A stretch of 64,000 bases of DNA from DATJOJ01 sp035507035 (GCA_035507035.1 DATJOJ010000064.1:1-64000), one strand, 5' to 3'. Positions 51,968 to 61,319 are shown, counted from the stretch's first letter. A program made the numbers and translations. The notes: generated from the letters alone by a model not told the origin.

Positions 51968-54538
51968 GTGGCCAACGCGTTCAAGCGAATGGATCGAAGC
52001 GAAATCTCGAAGCGCGTGGAGCGTGCGGAGAAACTTCTGCAAAAAGGAAAGACCGCAGAAGCGCTCAACGAATATCTGGAAGTCCTTACTGCCGAGCCCG
52101 GCAACGATTCCGTTTGCCAGATGGCTGCCGATCTGAGCCTTTCCCTGCAGCGTATTCCGGAAGCCGTGGTGCTGCTGGGCCAGTTGTTCGATCGCCAGAT
52201 TCAAGCCGGCGACAGCACCCGTGCCAGCCTGACCTACAAAAAGCTTGCCCGCTACGTCAATCCCAGTTGGGAGCAAAAGCTGCGTTTTGGGGAACTGCTG
52301 GAGAATACGAACCGCAAGCTCGCGACCGAGACCTACGAAGCTGTTTTCCAGGAGTTGACCAAAACCGAAAAAAAGCCGGAATCGCTCGCGGTGTTGCAGA
52401 AGATTCTCAATCTGGATCCAGGAGAGAAAAACCAGCAACGTCTGGCTGAGCTCTCATCTGAGTTGGGAGAAAATAAGCGTGCCGCTGCGGCATTTCTTAA
52501 GCTCGCACAACTGACCCAGGCTTCCGGTGGGAATTCTGCGCAGTGGATCGAGCGTGCCTATTCCGAGGATCCAACCGATCCGCCGATTGCTCTTGCCTAC
52601 AGCCGGGGATTGTTGGATCAGCAACAGGTTGGCGCCGCGATTTTTGTTCTCGAATCTCTGGTCAGCGCCGGAACGGCGAACCGCGAAATCCGCGAAACTT
52701 ACGCCAACGCCCTGTTGACCGCGAACCGACTGACGGATGCAGAACCCGTGTTGTGGAGACTCTTCGAGGAAAATCCTTCGCAGACGCAGGAAATTGCCGA
52801 CTTAATCAATCGCTTTCTCAACGCTAATCAGGACACCGATGCTGTCTCCTTGGCACGCAAACTGGAGCAGTATCAGCAACGCAAGGGCGAGCGCCGTGGA
52901 TTTTTGGCCATCATGCAGCGGATCATGGCTGAGCACTCGTCTTCGATCGAGTTGCTCGAATTCATGAGCGAGCAATTCAATACCGCCAATCGCGAAACTG
53001 AATATTGTCAGACACTGCTTCGCCTCTTCGATCTTTACTGTGAAAAGGAGAATTACGAAAAGGCCGCGGAATTTCTCGATCGCGCCGCTGAAGTCGACAT
53101 TTACGAGCACGGGCACAAGAAACGCCTCGAGACGTTAAAGGGCAAAATTGACGACAACCGCTTCAAGGTCATTTCTTCGCGCTTGTCCTCCATTGGGGAG
53201 ACAACCGCGACTCCGGTAAAAACCGACGAGAAGCTTTTGGGTGCGGCCGCCCTGCAAGACCTGATGTTGCAGGCCGAAATTCTGGTGCAGTATGGCATGC
53301 GCTCCAAGGCCATCGAGCGTCTGCAGCGCATTCAACAGGTCTTTCCTCACGAAGAAGAGAGAAATTCGGCTCTGCAGCAGCTTTACATGGCTGCCGGGAT
53401 GGTCCCGACATACTCCAATACTGAAGCGAGCTCTGCGTCGCGCCCTGCCATACCGCCGCCTGCGCCCACGCCGGGTCCGCCGCCGCAAGCTTCCGCCGAC
53501 ATGAGCAGCCTGGCGCGAGTGGCCGAAATCACGCGCAAGCTTTATCGCCAGCCCAACGCCGATGCGGTCATGTCTACCGCGGCGAATGAGATCGGCGCGC
53601 AATGGAGAGCAGGCCGTTGCGTGCTTGCCATGCGCAAACCAGGATCGTCTCCTACCAGCTTGAAAGAGTACTGCGGCGGCGCAAATCAGCCCGGCGATCA
53701 CGCTGCCTTAGCCCGCGTCGTCCTAGCCGTTCATGACCTCGCCATCGCACAGAACGCCGCTCTCCAGGTAGCCAACGTTCAAGGTTTTGCAGATCTCCAG
53801 CCTCAACGGGATGCTTTTGGTCAGCTGAGTGCCGTTTCCGTGCTGGCCTTGCCGCTCATGGATGGGACTGAGCACATCGGCGTCCTTGTCCTGATGCAGA
53901 ACGAATCGTTTGCCTGGAATCCCAATGACGTCGTCGTGATCAAAACAATTTCGGACCAGATTGTTATCGCCCTGAACAACGCTGGTCTGCGGCGTCTGGT
54001 CAAGAATCTGTCTGTCACCGACGAGCGTTCCGGATTGATGAAGCGCGCCTCTTATTTCGATCTCCTCATGGCGGAAACCCGGCGCAATCTTCAGCAAGCC
54101 ACGCAACTGTCCGTACTCCTGATTCAGTTTGGCGACAAAGCCGCCATGCTCAAAGAGTTTGGCGAGCCCGCCGTTGAAAAAGCCATGCAGGAAATTGGGC
54201 GCTTGTTTAGCACCAACATCCGGCAGAACGATCTCGCCTTCCGTTATGAAATGACCACGGTTGCCATCGTCCTCGGCGAAACCTCCGAGAAAGAAGGGCT
54301 GATGGCCGCCGAGAAACTCCAAAAACTTACCTCGCAAGTGCGGCTGCCAGAAAAGGACGAATCATTTCCATTTGCCGCTGGACTGGCTGAATCGGTGATG
54401 CGATCGGAATACGATCCAGTCGACATCGTCACCGAAGTTGCGAATCGCGCCGAGCAAGCCCTGCACGGAGCCATCGCTCACGGCTGGGGCAAAATCGTTG
54501 CTCTGCCAGCTTCCAAAGTTTCCGCTGCTGTAGCCTGA
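51968..54538 (+). CDS. TPR-GAF protein with degenerate GGDEF domain
   Basis: 856 residues from GTG 51968 (ATG 51989 is an alternative). Residues 1-490 are TPR-like helices, followed by a proline-rich linker (IPPPAPTPGPPPQ), a GAF domain at about 510-680, and a GGDEF-like domain to the end. The expected GG(D/E)EF loop reads RYEMTTVAI, so no diguanylate cyclase activity is expected. It probably works as a scaffold or nucleotide sensor. The TPR part may connect it to motility, pilus or stress machinery. Confidence 0.87.
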   Translation: MANAFKRMDRSEISKRVERAEKLLQKGKTAEALNEYLEVLTAEPGNDSVCQMAADLSLSLQRIPEAVVLLGQLFDRQIQAGDSTRASLTYKKLARYVNPSWEQKLRFGELLENTNRKLATETYEAVFQELTKTEKKPESLAVLQKILNLDPGEKNQQRLAELSSELGENKRAAAAFLKLAQLTQASGGNSAQWIERAYSEDPTDPPIALAYSRGLLDQQQVGAAIFVLESLVSAGTANREIRETYANALLTANRLTDAEPVLWRLFEENPSQTQEIADLINRFLNANQDTDAVSLARKLEQYQQRKGERRGFLAIMQRIMAEHSSSIELLEFMSEQFNTANRETEYCQTLLRLFDLYCEKENYEKAAEFLDRAAEVDIYEHGHKKRLETLKGKIDDNRFKVISSRLSSIGETTATPVKTDEKLLGAAALQDLMLQAEILVQYGMRSKAIERLQRIQQVFPHEEERNSALQQLYMAAGMVPTYSNTEASSASRPAIPPPAPTPGPPPQASADMSSLARVAEITRKLYRQPNADAVMSTAANEIGAQWRAGRCVLAMRKPGSSPTSLKEYCGGANQPGDHAALARVVLAVHDLAIAQNAALQVANVQGFADLQPQRDAFGQLSAVSVLALPLMDGTEHIGVLVLMQNESFAWNPNDVVVIKTISDQIVIALNNAGLRRLVKNLSVTDERSGLMKRASYFDLLMAETRRNLQQATQLSVLLIQFGDKAAMLKEFGEPAVEKAMQEIGRLFSTNIRQNDLAFRYEMTTVAIVLGETSEKEGLMAAEKLQKLTSQVRLPEKDESFPFAAGLAESVMRSEYDPVDIVTEVANRAEQALHGAIAHGWGKIVALPASKVSAAVA

Positions 54539-54644
54539 AAATCGCCCGCCGCGTCTGGCGCATTTCTCTTCGCCGCTGTTACACTAAAAAGTTGGCTCGT
54601 CCGCTAAAATCTTTTCTGCACTCCAGGACATCAATTAGAAGGTC

Positions 54645-55844
54645 ATGCTGAAACCAGGAGATATTGCCATCGTCAGCGGGGCGCGTACGCCCTTCGGCCG
54701 CTATTGCGGCAAGCTGAAAGACTTTACTGCTCAGGAACTCGGCGCCATCGCGGGAAAGTGCGCCATCGAACGCGCCGGGCTCGATCCCAAAGAATTCGAT
54801 CATGCGGTCTTCGGCAACGCCCAGCAAACTTCCGGAGACGCACTGTACGGTGCCCGCCACGTAGGATTGCGCGCTGGCTTGCCGATCGAAACGCCTGCGC
54901 TTACGGTCAATCGTCTCTGCGGCAGCGGGATGCAAGCCATCGTCAACGCTGCCCAAATGGTTCAACTTGGAGAAGCAAATCTCGTGCTCGCCGGCGGCAT
55001 GGAAGCCATGTCGCAGGCCCCATTCGTGATTCGCGGGCGCGATGGTTTTACTCTGGCGCCCGGCGGAAAATTGGAAGATTCGCTCATGGTTGCGTTGCTC
55101 GACAGCTATTGCGGCTTGTACATGGCGAATACTGCCGAGCTCTACGGTGAGCAGCAGGGAATCAGCCGTCAAGCGCAAGACGAATTTGCGCTGCGCTCGC
55201 AGCAGGCGGCGGATGCCGCGTACAAAGAAAACCGCCTGCAGGAAGAGCTTGTTCCCATTCAGCTGAAAGACCGCAAAGGCGAGCCGACGGGCGAAACCTT
55301 CAACGAAGACGATCATCGCCGCCCGCAGACCACGATGGAAGGTCTCGCCAAGCTGAAGCCCGCATTTGGCAAGAATGGAACCGTCACTGCCGGCAACGCC
55401 AGCGGAATCGTGGATGGCGGTGCAGCCGTGGTCGTGATGTCGCTGGAAGAAGCCGGCAAGCGGGGCCTCAAGCCGCTGGGCCGCATCGTGAGTTGGGGCA
55501 TCGCCGGAGTCGATCCCAAAATCATGGGGCGCGGCCCTGTGCCCGCGACCAAGATCGCCCTGCAAAAGGCAGGGTTAACCCTCGATTACATCGATCTGAT
55601 CGAGGTGAATGAAGCTTTCGCCGCGCAATATCTCGCCGTCGAAAAAGAACTTGGCCTCGATCGCAACAAAGTCAATGTGAACGGCGGAGCGATCGCCCTT
55701 GGTCATCCACTGGGCGCTACCGGTACAAGGTTGGTGATCACGCTGTTGTACGAACTGCGTCGCCGGAAGAAGAAATACGGCCTCGGGACCGCCTGCATCG
55801 GCGGCGGGCAAGGCATCGCGATGATCGTGGAAAGCTTGAACTGA
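54645..55844 (+). CDS. Acetyl-CoA acetyltransferase (thiolase)
   Basis: 399 residues. The nucleophile Cys is in NRLCGSGMQAI, with NEAFAAQ, GGAIALGHPLGATGTR and the C-terminal acid/base Cys in TACIGGGQGIA, so all catalytic residues are present. The length fits degradative or biosynthetic thiolase II. With the next two genes it covers the acetoacetyl-CoA/3-hydroxybutyryl-CoA/crotonyl-CoA steps. The start ATG follows AGAAGGTC. Confidence 0.93.
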   Translation: MLKPGDIAIVSGARTPFGRYCGKLKDFTAQELGAIAGKCAIERAGLDPKEFDHAVFGNAQQTSGDALYGARHVGLRAGLPIETPALTVNRLCGSGMQAIVNAAQMVQLGEANLVLAGGMEAMSQAPFVIRGRDGFTLAPGGKLEDSLMVALLDSYCGLYMANTAELYGEQQGISRQAQDEFALRSQQAADAAYKENRLQEELVPIQLKDRKGEPTGETFNEDDHRRPQTTMEGLAKLKPAFGKNGTVTAGNASGIVDGGAAVVVMSLEEAGKRGLKPLGRIVSWGIAGVDPKIMGRGPVPATKIALQKAGLTLDYIDLIEVNEAFAAQYLAVEKELGLDRNKVNVNGGAIALGHPLGATGTRLVITLLYELRRRKKKYGLGTACIGGGQGIAMIVESLN

Positions 55845-55849
55845 TACTT

Positions 55850-55965
55850 CGCCACGGATCCACAACGCGGATTTTTTCTGTTTGATCCGTGAAAATCCGT
55901 TTTGATCCGTGGCTGGGTTTGTTTTTGATTCGCGTTCATCTGCGCAAATCCGCGGCGAAAAGGAG
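55850..55965. repeat. CACGGATTT-type intergenic repeats
   Basis: The gap between thiolase and the dehydrogenase gene consists of words such as CCACGGATCCACAACGCGGA, GATCCGTGAAAATCCG and GCGCAAATCCGCGGCGAAAA. Similar strings fill the gaps at 56856-56951 and 57740-57780. They are partly inverted relative to each other and could form imperfect stems. Confidence 0.65.
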
Positions 55966-55973
55966 TTTGCTTA

Positions 55974-56852
55974 ATGGAAATAAAGAAAGTTGGCGTTCTC
56001 GGTTGCGGACTGATGGGCTCAGGCATCGCCCAGGTCAGCGCAACCGCCGGATTTGATACCACCGTGCTCGAGGTCGAACAGAAATTTCTCGATAAAGGCT
56101 TTGCCGGAATCGAGAAATCGCTGGCAAAGTTCGCTGAGAAGGGCACTCTGAAAGAGACACCGCAGGCGGTTCGGGCCCGGCTAAAAGGCACGACCAACCA
56201 TCACGACCTCGCCAATTGCGACATCATCGTCGAAGCCGTCATCGAGAACGTCGACGAAAAACGAAAAATGTACTCCGCGCTCGACGCCGTGGTAAAGAGA
56301 GACGCCATTTTTGCCTCCAACACTTCGTCAATCTCGATTACCGAACTAGCGGCAGCGACCAAGCGCCCCGAGCGGTTTGTCGGTCTGCATTTTTTCAATC
56401 CGGTTCCGCTGATGAAATTGGTCGAAGTCGCCCGCACCATCGCGACTTCTGACGAGGTTTACGAAGCTGCATACGAGTTTGGCAAGAAGTTAGGCAAAGT
56501 TCCCGTCCGCACCAGCGACAAGACGGGCTTCGTGGTGAACCGGTTGCTGGTGCCGTATCTTCTCGATGCTATCCGCGCCTACGAAGAAGGTGTTGGTTCC
56601 ATCGAAGACATCGACAACGCCATGAAGCTGGGCTGCGGCTATCCCATGGGGCCCTTCACGCTGCTCGATTTCGTTGGCCTCGACACGACTTACTACATCA
56701 CTCATGTGATGTACGACGAATTCAAAGAACGCCGCTTCGCCTCGCCGCCCTTGTTGAAGCGATTAGTGATGGCCGGGTGGTACGGTCGCAAGAGCGGCAA
56801 AGGTTTTTACGATTATTCGGATCCGGCGAATCCGAAGCCAAACCGGCTATAA
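55974..56852 (+). CDS. 3-hydroxybutyryl-CoA dehydrogenase
   Basis: 292 residues. VGVLGCGLMGSGIAQVSATAGFDTTVLEV is the NAD-binding motif. SNTSSISITELA and RFVGLHFFNPVPLMKLVEV hold the catalytic Ser and His, and the C-terminal domain has the expected NRLLVPYLLDAIRAYEEGVGS. It oxidises or reduces 3-hydroxyacyl-CoA. AAAAGGAG in the tail of the preceding repeat serves as the ribosome binding site. Confidence 0.94.
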   Translation: MEIKKVGVLGCGLMGSGIAQVSATAGFDTTVLEVEQKFLDKGFAGIEKSLAKFAEKGTLKETPQAVRARLKGTTNHHDLANCDIIVEAVIENVDEKRKMYSALDAVVKRDAIFASNTSSISITELAAATKRPERFVGLHFFNPVPLMKLVEVARTIATSDEVYEAAYEFGKKLGKVPVRTSDKTGFVVNRLLVPYLLDAIRAYEEGVGSIEDIDNAMKLGCGYPMGPFTLLDFVGLDTTYYITHVMYDEFKERRFASPPLLKRLVMAGWYGRKSGKGFYDYSDPANPKPNRL

Positions 56853-56855
56853 AAC

Positions 56856-56951
56856 TTGGCCACGGATTTACACGGATCAACACGGATTTACCCTGTGTTC
56901 CTCTGTGGCCCCTGTGATAAAGATTTTGATCCGCGTCAATCCGCGGCGAAA
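56856..56951. repeat. CACGGATTT-type intergenic repeats
   Basis: Contains CCACGGATTTACACGGATCA, ACACGGATTTACC, a CCTCTGTGGCCCCTGTGAT word and GATCCGCGTCAATCCGCGGC. Together with the copies at 55850 and 57740 it spaces the three beta-oxidation genes with related non-coding DNA. Confidence 0.65.
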
Positions 56952-56955
56952 AAAT

Positions 56956-57738
56956 ATGACCTACGAAAACATTCTTGTCGAAAAAAAGAACTCCATCGCC
57001 TACGTCACCGTCAACCGGCCGAAAGTTCTCAATGCGCTGAACATGGCCACGATGGAAGAGTTGCGCGCCGCCTTTACCGACATAAAAGATGACGCCAGTG
57101 TCCGCGTCGCTATCCTCACCGGGTCAGGTGAGAAGGCGTTCATTGCGGGCGCGGACATCGGAGAACTCTCCAAGCACAACTCGGTTAGCGCAAAAGAGTA
57201 TACGCATCGCGGCCAGTCGGTCCTTGATTTAATCGAAAACCTCGGCAAGCCAGTGATCGCCTGCATCAACGGTTTCGCGCTCGGCGGCGGATGCGAAATT
57301 GCTATGGCCTGCACCATGCGTCTCGCGAGCGATAACGCGAAGCTTGGTCAGCCAGAAGTCAAGCTCGGCTTGATCCCCGGCTATGGGGGCACGCAGCGCC
57401 TGCCGCGTTTGGTCGGCAAAGGCATCGCCATGCAGCTTCTCCTGGCGGGAGAAATGATCACCGCACAAGATGCGCACCGCATCGGATTGGTCAATGAAGT
57501 TACAGCCGCCGCCGAACTGATTCCGCGCGCCGAAGCGATCGCGCAGAAAATCATTGCCAACGGTCCGTTGGCCGTGCAGTACACGATGGAAGCCGTGAAC
57601 AAAGGCATGGAGATGGGATTGGCAGAAGGGCTCTATCTCGAAGCCGTGTTGTTCGGCGTCGCCTGCGCAACCGAAGATAAGAGAGAAGGCACAGCAGCAT
57701 TCTTGGAGAAGCGTCCGGCACAGTTTAAAGGACGTTAA
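56956..57738 (+). CDS. Enoyl-CoA hydratase
   Basis: 260 residues from ATG 56956 (MTYENILVEKKN); an upstream in-frame start at 56905 would translate the repeat and is unlikely. Oxyanion-hole motifs are AFIAGADIGEL and GFALGGGCEIAMACTMRLAS. The two catalytic glutamates are in GQPEVKLGLIPGYGGTQRLPR and the preceding GGCE region. With thiolase and dehydrogenase it completes a short-chain acyl-CoA cycle. No acyl-CoA dehydrogenase or ETF gene is in the window. Confidence 0.93.
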   Translation: MTYENILVEKKNSIAYVTVNRPKVLNALNMATMEELRAAFTDIKDDASVRVAILTGSGEKAFIAGADIGELSKHNSVSAKEYTHRGQSVLDLIENLGKPVIACINGFALGGGCEIAMACTMRLASDNAKLGQPEVKLGLIPGYGGTQRLPRLVGKGIAMQLLLAGEMITAQDAHRIGLVNEVTAAAELIPRAEAIAQKIIANGPLAVQYTMEAVNKGMEMGLAEGLYLEAVLFGVACATEDKREGTAAFLEKRPAQFKGR

Positions 57739-57739
57739 A

Positions 57740-57780
57740 ATCTTTCGCCACGGATTTGCGCGGATCTTCGCGGATTTTTA
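57740..57780. repeat. CACGGATTT-type intergenic repeat
   Basis: Shorter copy (TCGCCACGGATTTGCGCGGA followed by TCTTCGCGGATTTTT) of the repeat seen at 55850 and 56856. The remaining 60 bases before ribH include GTCATCCAGAGGAGGCTTCA, another common-looking intergenic word. Confidence 0.6.
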
Positions 57781-57841
57781 AAAAATTGTCATCCAGAGGA
57801 GGCTTCAGCCGCCGAAGGATCCATGCAGGTAGACGCATCAG

Positions 57842-58417
57842 ATGAGGCACCCTTCAACAAAGTCTCGCGACGAGCAAATCCGCAAGAAAGCGCTTGCCGG
57901 CAAGCTCGACGCTACTGGCCTGCGCTTCGCGATGGTCGTGGCTCGCTTCAATGAATTCATCACGGAGCGGCTTTTGTGCAGTGCATATGACGGCCTGATT
58001 CGTTCTGGAGCACTCGAAAAAAATATTTCCATCGTTCGCGTTCCCGGCTCCTTCGAAATCCCCTCCGCCGCCCGCACTCTTGCCGAAACCGGCAAATATG
58101 ACGCCATCATCTGCCTCGGCTGCCTGCTTCGCGGCGACACTGCTCACTACGACGTCATCGTCAACGAAGTCACTCGCGGCATTGGACAATCCGCTCAAGA
58201 AACTGGCATCCCGCACGCTTTCGGCGTCCTCACCTGCGAAACCCTCGAACAAGCCATCGACCGTGCTGGCCTGAAAATGGGCAACAAAGGGTTCGAAGCG
58301 GCGTTGGCCGCGGTCGAAATGGCAAATCTGAAAAAAACCGTCGTTGGTCGTTCGTCTTCGGTCGTCAGCAAAGGCAAAAGCAAGGTTCTCCGTCGAACTG
58401 CCAAATCCAGGCGCTGA
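57842..58417 (+). CDS. ribH: 6,7-dimethyl-8-ribityllumazine synthase with repeat-derived tail
   Basis: 191 residues. RFAMVVARFNEFITERLL, VRVPGSFEIPSAARTLAE and CLGCLLRGDTAHYDVIVNEVTRGI are the lumazine synthase motifs, with the His of the active site in DTAHYD. It condenses 5-amino-6-ribitylaminouracil with dihydroxybutanone phosphate in riboflavin synthesis; the same uracil feeds CofH. The last about 23 residues (VVGRSSSVVSKGKSKVLRRTAKSRR) exceed the usual length and are basic; the first part is encoded by a dispersed GTCGTTGGTCGT repeat. nusB follows, a common arrangement. Confidence 0.95.
   Translation: MRHPSTKSRDEQIRKKALAGKLDATGLRFAMVVARFNEFITERLLCSAYDGLIRSGALEKNISIVRVPGSFEIPSAARTLAETGKYDAIICLGCLLRGDTAHYDVIVNEVTRGIGQSAQETGIPHAFGVLTCETLEQAIDRAGLKMGNKGFEAALAAVEMANLKKTVVGRSSSVVSKGKSKVLRRTAKSRR
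58352..58381. repeat. GGTCGTTGG-type repeat inside the ribH coding sequence
   Basis: GTCGTTGGTCGTTCG followed by TCTTCGGTCGTCAGC is the intergenic repeat of 20256-20336. It is read here in frame as VVGRSSSVVS at the RibH C-terminus. Confidence 0.65.
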
Positions 58418-58461
58418 GACTTACATTCCCCAGACCACTAAACCTGTAAACTAAATCTGCG

Positions 58462-58502
58462 GTCGCCTCAGGCCAACGACCGACGACGAACGACCAACAC
58501 AA
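58462..58502. repeat. GGTCGTTGG-type repeat, inverted copy before nusB
   Basis: GGTCGCCTCAGGCCAACGAC followed by CGACGACGAACGACCAACAC is the reverse-complement form of the copy in ribH 80 bp upstream. The two could pair as a stem in the ribH-nusB mRNA. Confidence 0.65.
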
Positions 58503-58504
58503 GC

Positions 58505-58930
58505 ATGGGCACCCGCCGCAAATCCCGCGAACTGGTTCTGCAGATGCTTTTCCAGGCAGATATGGGTCGACAGTCGCCAGATGACGTTCGCCGCACCTTT
58601 TGGGGCGAGCATAACGCTGCTGGGGATGACGTTCGTGGCTTTGCCGACGATCTTTTTCGCGTGGCCTGTGATCGCCACTCTGAGGTTGATCAACTGATCG
58701 AGCGCCATGCCGAACACTGGCGCATGGACCGGATGGCCGCGGTCGATCGCAACGTGCTGCGCGCCGCGGTCGCGGAACTTCTGGGGTTTCGCGACACGCC
58801 CCGAGCCGTCGTTATCAACGAAGCCCTCGAAATCGCGCGCAAATTTTCCAGCCCTGAGTCCGTGCAGTTCATCAATGGCGTCCTCGATAGCGTTGGCCGG
58901 GAGCTGGAAAACAAGCCGGTCGGCAGCTAG
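58505..58930 (+). CDS. nusB: Transcription antitermination factor NusB
   Basis: 141 residues, the family length. RRKSRELVLQMLFQADMG, MDRMAAVDRNVLRAAVAELL, PRAVVINEALEIARKFSSPESVQFINGVLD are diagnostic. It binds BoxA RNA with S10 in rRNA antitermination. It lies downstream of ribH, separated by about 87 bp that include the repeat. Confidence 0.95.
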   Translation: MGTRRKSRELVLQMLFQADMGRQSPDDVRRTFWGEHNAAGDDVRGFADDLFRVACDRHSEVDQLIERHAEHWRMDRMAAVDRNVLRAAVAELLGFRDTPRAVVINEALEIARKFSSPESVQFINGVLDSVGRELENKPVGS

Positions 58931-58965
58931 CTGGTTCCTCTACCAATCTCACCCTTCAAGGAGAT

Positions 58966-61170
58966 CTACGGCTTTACCGCAACCAAATTCGGATTGCAAG
59001 TGATTCCAAACGGCTGTCCGGAAGCATTCTGGCAAAAGCTCGATGTGAAGGAGATTTGCTGAGTGTCGGCATTGCTCGCGGTCTGAATGATGTGAAGCAG
59101 ACCGTCCGACCCTCCCACCACCAATAGCGTCCCGTCCGGAGTAATGGCAGCTCGCAAAGGAGTCGCGTTTCCTGCCATGGTGATAGAAGTAGCGGTTTCG
59201 CCAGCGATGTTGAAAACCAGAATGCTTTTTAGGTTCGGGCTCAGAATGTAAGCCGTCGATCCGCTCGGAGAAATGATCAGCTGCGAGGCGGTAAAAGTGC
59301 CTTGTCCAAGGTCAAAGTTAGTGACCACATCGCTCACCGTGGGTGTGCACCCACTGGGTGCGGCGCTGACGCCAATAACGCTCACCGTTGGAGGGTTCAC
59401 CGTGAACATATGCTGGGCGTCGGGAACGGCGCCAATGAGGGTGGGGGTTGCGGGCATGCTTGGGAAGTCTGCTGCACCGTTGTCGCAGGTACGGTACACG
59501 GTAACACCCGAAGGGTTGCCGCCTGCGAGGTAAGCGAAAGCTCCTTCCGCAAAAAATGCAACGTCGTTGGCCGGTGCAGTCAGCGGAACGGATTTCAGCC
59601 CATCCAGCTTGGAATACACATACAACGTGCTTCCCGCCACGATATACGCCTTCAGAGAATCGGGCGAAAAATCCGCCGCAGTTGCGCCGCTAATCACGAA
59701 CGGTGTGCTGACGTTCGTGCTGGTGTTAAAAACAAATACCTGATTGGGCACATCTACCGTGTCCGAAACGATTAGCGTGGTTCCGTCTGGCGAAACCGCT
59801 AAGACTTTCCCCGGAGTCGAAGTAAAGTGCGTGATCGAGCTTCCGCTCGTGGCCAGCACCATCAATCCGGCTGTGTTCAAAAAGCTGGAATCGGTTCCCA
59901 TGTAGACCTTGTTCCCTTGCCGATCCGGAACCATGGAGTCTGGAGTGAAGGGCAGCATCACCGGACTGGATGGCGCATTCGCAGGCACCGATATTGGAAT
60001 GACTGCGCTGATGCAGTTATCGGTCGTGCCGCAAGCCGTGCTACCCACATAGACGGTTGCAGTGGCCGGCCCCGTCCCGCCAGAGCCCTGAACCATCATC
60101 TCTTCTGCGTTTTTGGGATAGATGGGTTGCGTGGGTAAAAGACCAATATTGCAAGTCGGCGGGGTGCAGGACGCAACAATCGTCGCGGCGGTTCCGGGAG
60201 TTGATCCCGTCGCTACACCAGCAGTTGAAACTGAGATCGAGCCTGGTGCCGAGGAACTCCAGGTCAGGGGCACGGTAACTTGCGAGGCTGGAGCCATGAT
60301 GATGTTTCCGGCTGTGTCGGTAACCGTAGGGGCAAAGGTTTGTGAAGTCGAAGTCGCCTCCGTCAATTGCATCTGGATGGATTCGACGAGACAGGTAGTG
60401 AAGTTGATGGGAGGACTATTTGCCGTGCCAATAGCGGCGTACACCGGCGTCACACCTGGAGCTTTGGCGGTAGCCTGCACCTGATTGAGGGAAACGCCAT
60501 TCACCATGTTATTTAGCCCAAACACAGTTTGGTCGAATGTGGTCACTCCGCCATTGACGGCATTCCAACCGAATTGACCGACAGTTGGCGTGATATCGGT
60601 GCCCTGGCTAAACGCATGCGCCTCGTAGACAGTATTTTGCGGAATCGAGTTCGCATTCAACGATTGGCAGGTGCTCCCGGGGAGCCGCGGCACGCTGCAC
60701 GGCGCCGGCGGTACGGTGACAGCGCAAATGTCTTTGATGGTTACCTGATCGATGTGCTGATGAACATAGATGGTGGTCGGCGCGCTACTCACCCCCTGTG
60801 CCGTGGCAATGACTTGCGCAACTCCCACCGGGCCCGGAGTGCAGACGCTTGGGCTGACGAGCGAATCCCATGTCCCCGCACAGGCCAAACCGTTGGCCGC
60901 GACTGTGACTACCGAGGTGTTGCTGGACTGATAATTTACCGGCTGAGTGCTCGCCGTGTGATTGGCGGTGAAGACGCTGGCGGTGAAAGCTGTGTCTGTC
61001 CCCAGTTCCAGCGAAACCGCATTTGCCGGCGCGAGCGTAACGCTGGCCGCTGGCGGGTACGTTTGTATTGCAGTGCCCGTTCCCTTATGACAGCCGGAAA
61101 GACCTAGGGTTATCAATACCAAAAGCGTGGCAAGCCTTGCCACACCTATGCGACGACTCAACCTCACCAT
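58966..61170 (-). CDS. Lipoprotein with Ig-like and beta-propeller-type repeats
   Basis: 734 residues from ATG 61170, with GGGAGG just upstream. The signal peptide ends in a lipobox (LITLGLSGC). Residues about 40-330 carry Big_2-like domains (SVTLAPANAVSLELGTDTAF; NYQSSNTSVVTVAANGLA). The C-terminal half has short blades such as LAVSPDGTTLIVSDT, SPSGSTAYILSPNLKSILVFN and AITPDGTLLVVGGSDG, consistent with a YncE-like seven-blade propeller. It is probably surface or periplasmic, with an unknown ligand. No enzymatic motif is seen. Confidence 0.85.
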   Translation of the reverse strand: MVRLSRRIGVARLATLLVLITLGLSGCHKGTGTAIQTYPPAASVTLAPANAVSLELGTDTAFTASVFTANHTASTQPVNYQSSNTSVVTVAANGLACAGTWDSLVSPSVCTPGPVGVAQVIATAQGVSSAPTTIYVHQHIDQVTIKDICAVTVPPAPCSVPRLPGSTCQSLNANSIPQNTVYEAHAFSQGTDITPTVGQFGWNAVNGGVTTFDQTVFGLNNMVNGVSLNQVQATAKAPGVTPVYAAIGTANSPPINFTTCLVESIQMQLTEATSTSQTFAPTVTDTAGNIIMAPASQVTVPLTWSSSAPGSISVSTAGVATGSTPGTAATIVASCTPPTCNIGLLPTQPIYPKNAEEMMVQGSGGTGPATATVYVGSTACGTTDNCISAVIPISVPANAPSSPVMLPFTPDSMVPDRQGNKVYMGTDSSFLNTAGLMVLATSGSSITHFTSTPGKVLAVSPDGTTLIVSDTVDVPNQVFVFNTSTNVSTPFVISGATAADFSPDSLKAYIVAGSTLYVYSKLDGLKSVPLTAPANDVAFFAEGAFAYLAGGNPSGVTVYRTCDNGAADFPSMPATPTLIGAVPDAQHMFTVNPPTVSVIGVSAAPSGCTPTVSDVVTNFDLGQGTFTASQLIISPSGSTAYILSPNLKSILVFNIAGETATSITMAGNATPLRAAITPDGTLLVVGGSDGLLHIIQTASNADTQQISFTSSFCQNASGQPFGITCNPNLVAVKP

Positions 61171-61319
61171 GCACCCTCCCCGCCCTTGTGGTCGACCCAC
61201 AGGCGAGCTTGCATTTCGCTGAGAATTTTCCAGTCTAGATGCACTTAAGCTTTTTCAGCAACAGGGGAAGGGAAGACAGGCGCTCATGGCCTTGGTTGAA
61301 GATAGTGAGATGCCACAGG

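Noticed and set aside
51968..54538. Active diguanylate cyclase
   Set aside because: The GGDEF signature is replaced by RYEMTT, so catalytic activity is not supported.
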